Positions 60,461 to 64,000 of a DNA stretch of 64,000 bases are shown one piece after another (positions within the stretch are counted from its first letter, which is position 1; the number at the start of each line of letters is the position of its first letter). Under the pieces are notes generated by a model, which was given only the letters and a program-made list of their open reading frames with translations, was not told the origin of the DNA and did no database searches. Source of the stretch: Flavobacterium akiainvivens (GTDB lineage Bacteria > Bacteroidota > Bacteroidia > Flavobacteriales > Flavobacteriaceae). The translations under genes were made by a program, and so were the position numbers. The stretch spans positions 1,910,826 through 1,974,825 of the forward strand of contig NZ_LIYD01000005.1 in assembly GCF_001278115.1 (NCBI RefSeq), written 5' to 3'.

Positions 60461-62437
60461 TTACTTAAGATGTTGGACAAAGAAACCCATCATGCATTTA
60501 TACATTTCAATCTGGTTGCCTTCGTGGCCAAAACCGTGGCCTTCATCATACTTAACCATGTAAGGTGTGGCAATGTTGCGCTTGCGCAGGTTTTGTACTA
60601 CCTGGTCGCTCTCATCTATATTAACCCTTGGGTCGTTAGCGCCCTGCACCACAAATAGTGGCTTTTTAATCTTATCTACATTAAGCGCTGGCGAAACAGC
60701 CGTCATTATCTTTTGGTCTTCCGGGCTGTTTTCGTCATACCACTGCTCATACACCTGCCCCAGGAATGGTTTCCAGTACTCCGGGAACGATTTAAAGAAC
60801 GTAAACAGGTTAGACACCCCCACATAGTCAACACCACAGGTATACAGGTCAGGCGTTTTAACAAGGCTGCCAAGGGTAGCCAGGCCGCCGTAGCTGCCGC
60901 CATACACTGCCACTTTATTTTCATCTATAAAGCCAAGTGTTTTGGCATACGCCACACCATCTTCAAGGTCGTTAAGCATGTTACGGCCTATTTGCTTGTT
61001 ACCGGCAAGGAAAAACTCCTTACCATAGCCTCCTGAGCCGCGATAGTTAACTTGTATGGTTGCATAACCCCTGCTTGCAAACAGCTGTGTTTCGGGGTTA
61101 AAGCCCCAGCTGTCGCGCACGCCATAAGGTCCACCGTGCGGGTTAAGGATAAGCGGTACTTTATTGGTTTTAGAAGCGCCTTTAGGTATGGTAAGATAGC
61201 CATAAATGGTAAGGCCATCCCTTGACTTGAATTTAATAGGACGCATTTCGGCCATATCTTCTTCCTTAAGCTGCGGGGCCAGGTTCATGATTTCCTTAAA
61301 AGTATCTTTAGTGGCATCATAAAAATAATACACGCCATACAGCTTGTCGCTGCCTACATACACCAGGTATTTGTCTTCATTATCGGTAATACCGGTTATG
61401 GTAAAGTCTTTATCGCCAAACTGTTTTTTAAAGCGGGCATGTATTTTTTTTGCCGTGGCGCTTACCGGCACGGTTACATCTTTCTCACCCGAATAAAAGT
61501 AATAATCTACCTCATAGCCCCTCTTGCGTGATGTAGTAAGCCCGTCTACGTCAAACGTTTTGTCTGAAAATACTTTTTTAATGGTTTTGCGTGTGCCAAA
61601 ATCATACAGCAAAATTTCGCGGGTGTTACCAAACTTATTTGTAAGTATGTAAGCGTCATTAGGGTTTGGGGTGGTATAGTCAAAGCTAATAATATAAAAA
61701 TCGGTTTTCCACGAATTACGGTTTACCTCTTCAAACGGCTTGTCTTTGGCGGTGCGGTAAAACAATACCGTTTCGGTAGCGTTTTGCTGCTGGGTATAGG
61801 CCTTAAGTTCGCCATCTTTATCAAAGTCATAGCCCATAATAGGGTTTTGAGGGTCTTTGTTTTCAAAAAGGCGGGTATATTCACCTGTATTAATATTAAC
61901 CTTATAAGGCTCAAAAACCTGTGGGTTGTCTTTGTTCATGTCCATAATAACAAAGTCGCCCTGGTCTTTAAGAATATGCGATACCCCTGCACGCACCCCG
62001 TCAAACGGGGTAAGGTCTTTAAGGTTGCTACCGTCAAGGTTTACAGCATACACATGGTAGTTTTCGTCGCCTCCCTTATCCATCATAAACAGCAGGCGGT
62101 TGTTGCCTTTCCAGAAATAGCCCCTTATAAGCTGGTCTTTTTCTTCAATAACACGTTTCACCTCATTGGTAGTGGTGTTTTTTACATACACGTGGTTTTT
62201 ACCGGTGGCATCCCTTTCTTTATACGAAAAGTAAAGGCCGTTTGGCGAAAACTGAAAAGAAGACTGCGCCGGTTTTTTAAAATAGTCTTCTACAGAATAT
62301 TTATAGGTTCCGGTTTCGGCGGCGGCCAGTTTGGCAAGTTCGGTTTCAGATGAAACAAGGGCAGGGTTTCCTGGTTTATCCTGCGCATACAGGCCGGCAG
62401 ATGCTATGCCTGCAAGGATTGAAATAGGTATTTTCAT
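60461..62437 (-). CDS. S9-family prolyl oligopeptidase-like peptidase
   Basis: 658 aa, signal peptide (MKIPISILAGIASAGLYA). N-terminal ~390 residues are a beta-propeller (repeats ending LFMMDKGGDENYHVYAVNLDGSNLKDLTP). The alpha/beta-hydrolase has the catalytic Ser in VYGGSYGGLATL (about 515), Asp in QGANDPRVN (about 601) and His in DEGHGFGHEGN (about 634). Exported; degrades peptides, role unknown. Confidence 0.93.
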   Translation of the reverse strand: MKIPISILAGIASAGLYAQDKPGNPALVSSETELAKLAAAETGTYKYSVEDYFKKPAQSSFQFSPNGLYFSYKERDATGKNHVYVKNTTTNEVKRVIEEKDQLIRGYFWKGNNRLLFMMDKGGDENYHVYAVNLDGSNLKDLTPFDGVRAGVSHILKDQGDFVIMDMNKDNPQVFEPYKVNINTGEYTRLFENKDPQNPIMGYDFDKDGELKAYTQQQNATETVLFYRTAKDKPFEEVNRNSWKTDFYIISFDYTTPNPNDAYILTNKFGNTREILLYDFGTRKTIKKVFSDKTFDVDGLTTSRKRGYEVDYYFYSGEKDVTVPVSATAKKIHARFKKQFGDKDFTITGITDNEDKYLVYVGSDKLYGVYYFYDATKDTFKEIMNLAPQLKEEDMAEMRPIKFKSRDGLTIYGYLTIPKGASKTNKVPLILNPHGGPYGVRDSWGFNPETQLFASRGYATIQVNYRGSGGYGKEFFLAGNKQIGRNMLNDLEDGVAYAKTLGFIDENKVAVYGGSYGGLATLGSLVKTPDLYTCGVDYVGVSNLFTFFKSFPEYWKPFLGQVYEQWYDENSPEDQKIMTAVSPALNVDKIKKPLFVVQGANDPRVNIDESDQVVQNLRKRNIATPYMVKYDEGHGFGHEGNQIEMYKCMMGFFVQHLK

Positions 62438-62587
62438 ATTGATTGATGATTATTTGATGCAAGATAAGAATTTCTTACTTCTCTATACATTTTTTATGTT
62501 TAACGGCAAAAATCCTACGTAAACGGTATAGATACTGCAAGATTTAATAAAATTTAACCAATGTTAACAACTATATGCAAATACTTA

Positions 62588-62595
62588 TACATTTG
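62588..62595 (+). promoter_or_regulatory. -7 box of CotH-kinase gene
   Basis: TACATTTG, perfect TAnnTTTG, about 24 nt before the ATG. Confidence 0.55.
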
Positions 62596-62618
62596 CACAA
62601 ACACGAAACCCTAACACA

Positions 62619-64000
62619 ATGAAACTAAAACTACTACAACCGCTTTTGTGGTTCTTGCCGCTATGCACACTAACGGGCTACGGGCAGGTAAATTTTACTG
62701 ACAGCAACCTGCCCATATTTATTATTACTACTGATACTGACCCTGATACCGGCCTGCCAATGGAAATACCGGATGACCCTAAAATATGGGCCGACCTGAA
62801 AATTATTTATCATGAAGATGGCAGCAGAAATTATATGACTGATCAGGATAATCCTGATTTTTTAAACTATGATTCACGTATTAAAATTGAGTTGAGGGGG
62901 TCTACATCGCAATGGCTGGATAAAAAACAATACGGCTGGACTACGTATGATGATGCCGGCCAAAAGCAAAATGTAAGCCTTTTAGGCATGCCCAGCGAAA
63001 ATGACTGGATACTTAACGGCCTTGCCTATGATGCATCTTTAATGCGCGACTACCTGTGCTACAACCTTGCCCGCCAGATAGGCCAGTATGCCACACGCAC
63101 ACAATACTGCGAAGTTGTTATTAACGGCGATTACCGCGGGCTTTACATTTTACAGGAAAAAATTAAAGACGATTCTAAAAGGGTTAATATTGAAGAAATA
63201 GACGAAGATGCACTTGAAGGGATGGCGCTTACCGGAGGCTACATAACCAAAACCGATAAAACAACCGGCGGGGATCCTGTAGCCTGGACTATGGACAGCT
63301 ATGCCGAGTTTTCTCCATTTTCAGATTTTATACACGAACTGCCAAAGCCTGAAGACATCACTACAGCACAAAATGACTATATACACGGTGTCTTTGTTGA
63401 CCTTGAAACCCAGGCTGCAACAGGTAACACCAATCCTGCCACAGGATTTACATCGGTAATAGATATTCCTACCTTTGTAGATTTTATGGTACTAAATGAG
63501 TTTTCCAGCAATGTAGATGCCTACCAGATTAGTACATTTTTTCACAAAGATAAAGGTGGTAAGCTGCGCGCAGGCCCGGTTTGGGATTTTAACCTGAGCA
63601 TAGGCCTTGATGTGTTTGGCGACCGTAGCCATACTGATGTATGGCAGTTTGCTAATAATGATAATGATGGACCAAAATTTTGGACAGACCTGTTTAATAA
63701 CGCAGAATTTAAATGCTATTTTTCCCGCAGATGGAATGAGGTTACTGCCACCGGACAACCCCTAAATTATAATAGTATTACTGCTTTTATAGATGAAACC
63801 GCCGAGCTGATTGAAGAAGCCAGTGCCCGGGAACAGTTGCGCTGGGGCACTGTACCAAACCTGGAAGGCGAACTGAATTTTATGAAAAGTTGGATTTCTG
63901 ACAGGTTAAACTGGATGACCGATAACCTGGGCAGCTTTGATGCCTGTGCCACGCCGGAATTACCCCAACTGGTTATAAATGCCATAAACTACAATCCTGA
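62619..64000 (+). CDS. CotH kinase-family protein, truncated by window end
   Basis: At least 460 aa and still open. It has a signal peptide (MKLKLLQPLLWFLPLCTLTGYG). CotH-family motifs: IKIELRGSTSQWLDKKQYGW, MPSENDWILNGLAYDASLMRDYL, VINGDYRGLYILQEKIK, the active-site-like region GKLRAGPVWDFNLSIG, and ERLNWM-like end (SDRLNWMTDNL). The family phosphorylates proteins in Bacillus spores; in Bacteroidetes it is an exported protein of unknown target, often with a T9SS tail that would lie beyond this window. Confidence 0.88.
   Translation, partial: MKLKLLQPLLWFLPLCTLTGYGQVNFTDSNLPIFIITTDTDPDTGLPMEIPDDPKIWADLKIIYHEDGSRNYMTDQDNPDFLNYDSRIKIELRGSTSQWLDKKQYGWTTYDDAGQKQNVSLLGMPSENDWILNGLAYDASLMRDYLCYNLARQIGQYATRTQYCEVVINGDYRGLYILQEKIKDDSKRVNIEEIDEDALEGMALTGGYITKTDKTTGGDPVAWTMDSYAEFSPFSDFIHELPKPEDITTAQNDYIHGVFVDLETQAATGNTNPATGFTSVIDIPTFVDFMVLNEFSSNVDAYQISTFFHKDKGGKLRAGPVWDFNLSIGLDVFGDRSHTDVWQFANNDNDGPKFWTDLFNNAEFKCYFSRRWNEVTATGQPLNYNSITAFIDETAELIEEASAREQLRWGTVPNLEGELNFMKSWISDRLNWMTDNLGSFDACATPELPQLVINAINYNP

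Overview
The window is chromosomal DNA from a flavobacterium-like member of the Bacteroidetes. The signs are SusC/SusD genes, a type IX secretion C-terminal sorting domain, lipoprotein signal peptides rich in Ser/Thr/Lys after the cysteine, many DUF families typical of Flavobacteriia, and repeated matches to the Bacteroidetes promoter (TTTG/TTG, 17-22 nt, TAnnTTTG). Base composition looks more GC-rich than in a typical Flavobacterium. No phage, plasmid, insertion sequence or CRISPR array is visible.

The left part (1-13,150) is housekeeping. It holds an OmpA-like and a lipocalin-like lipoprotein, HtpG, a DUF4272 protein with a small partner, a flavin-binding stress protein, a DUF2721 membrane protein and an L,D-transpeptidase-like lipoprotein. 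These are followed by an acyl-CoA ligase, TetR regulator and AarF/UbiB kinase cluster, an idi-queD-manA run, and a tRNA-Thr with a consensus promoter.

The centre (13,151-44,846) is a complete L-arabinose/arabinan utilization locus. The catabolic arm (minus strand) is araB-araD-araA, a sodium/solute symporter and transaldolase. It ends at a terminator and is followed by a split transketolase with its own promoter. Divergent from araB are an MFS transporter, GH27 and GH97 lipoproteins and a large T9SS-exported protein. The polysaccharide arm (minus strand) is susC-susD-GH51-GH43-GH43-GH43-GH127-GH51, then a periplasmic mutarotase. Divergent from susC is a Nudix-fold regulator of the AraR type whose Nudix box has lost its catalytic glutamates. 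A shared inverted repeat (AARTGT-N7-ACAYT) lies at the araB, susC and galM promoters and is proposed as its operator. Together the genes would bind arabinan at the surface, cut it with endo- and exo-arabinanases, import L-arabinose and feed it into the pentose phosphate pathway.

The right part (44,847-64,000) has an S41 protease diverging from an ECF sigma factor / anti-sigma candidate / three-DUF4252 operon, then a 540-bp gene-free stretch of REP-like hairpin units. It continues with NTF2-like, glycolipid-binding, M48 and DUF2007 genes, rmuC, a thioesterase, a diheme cytochrome, rpmH, a short flavobacterial-type carB, an S9 peptidase and a CotH-kinase protein cut by the window end.

The most unusual non-genic content is two families of REP/REPIN-like elements. 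In both, a fixed head is followed by hairpins whose stems covary.
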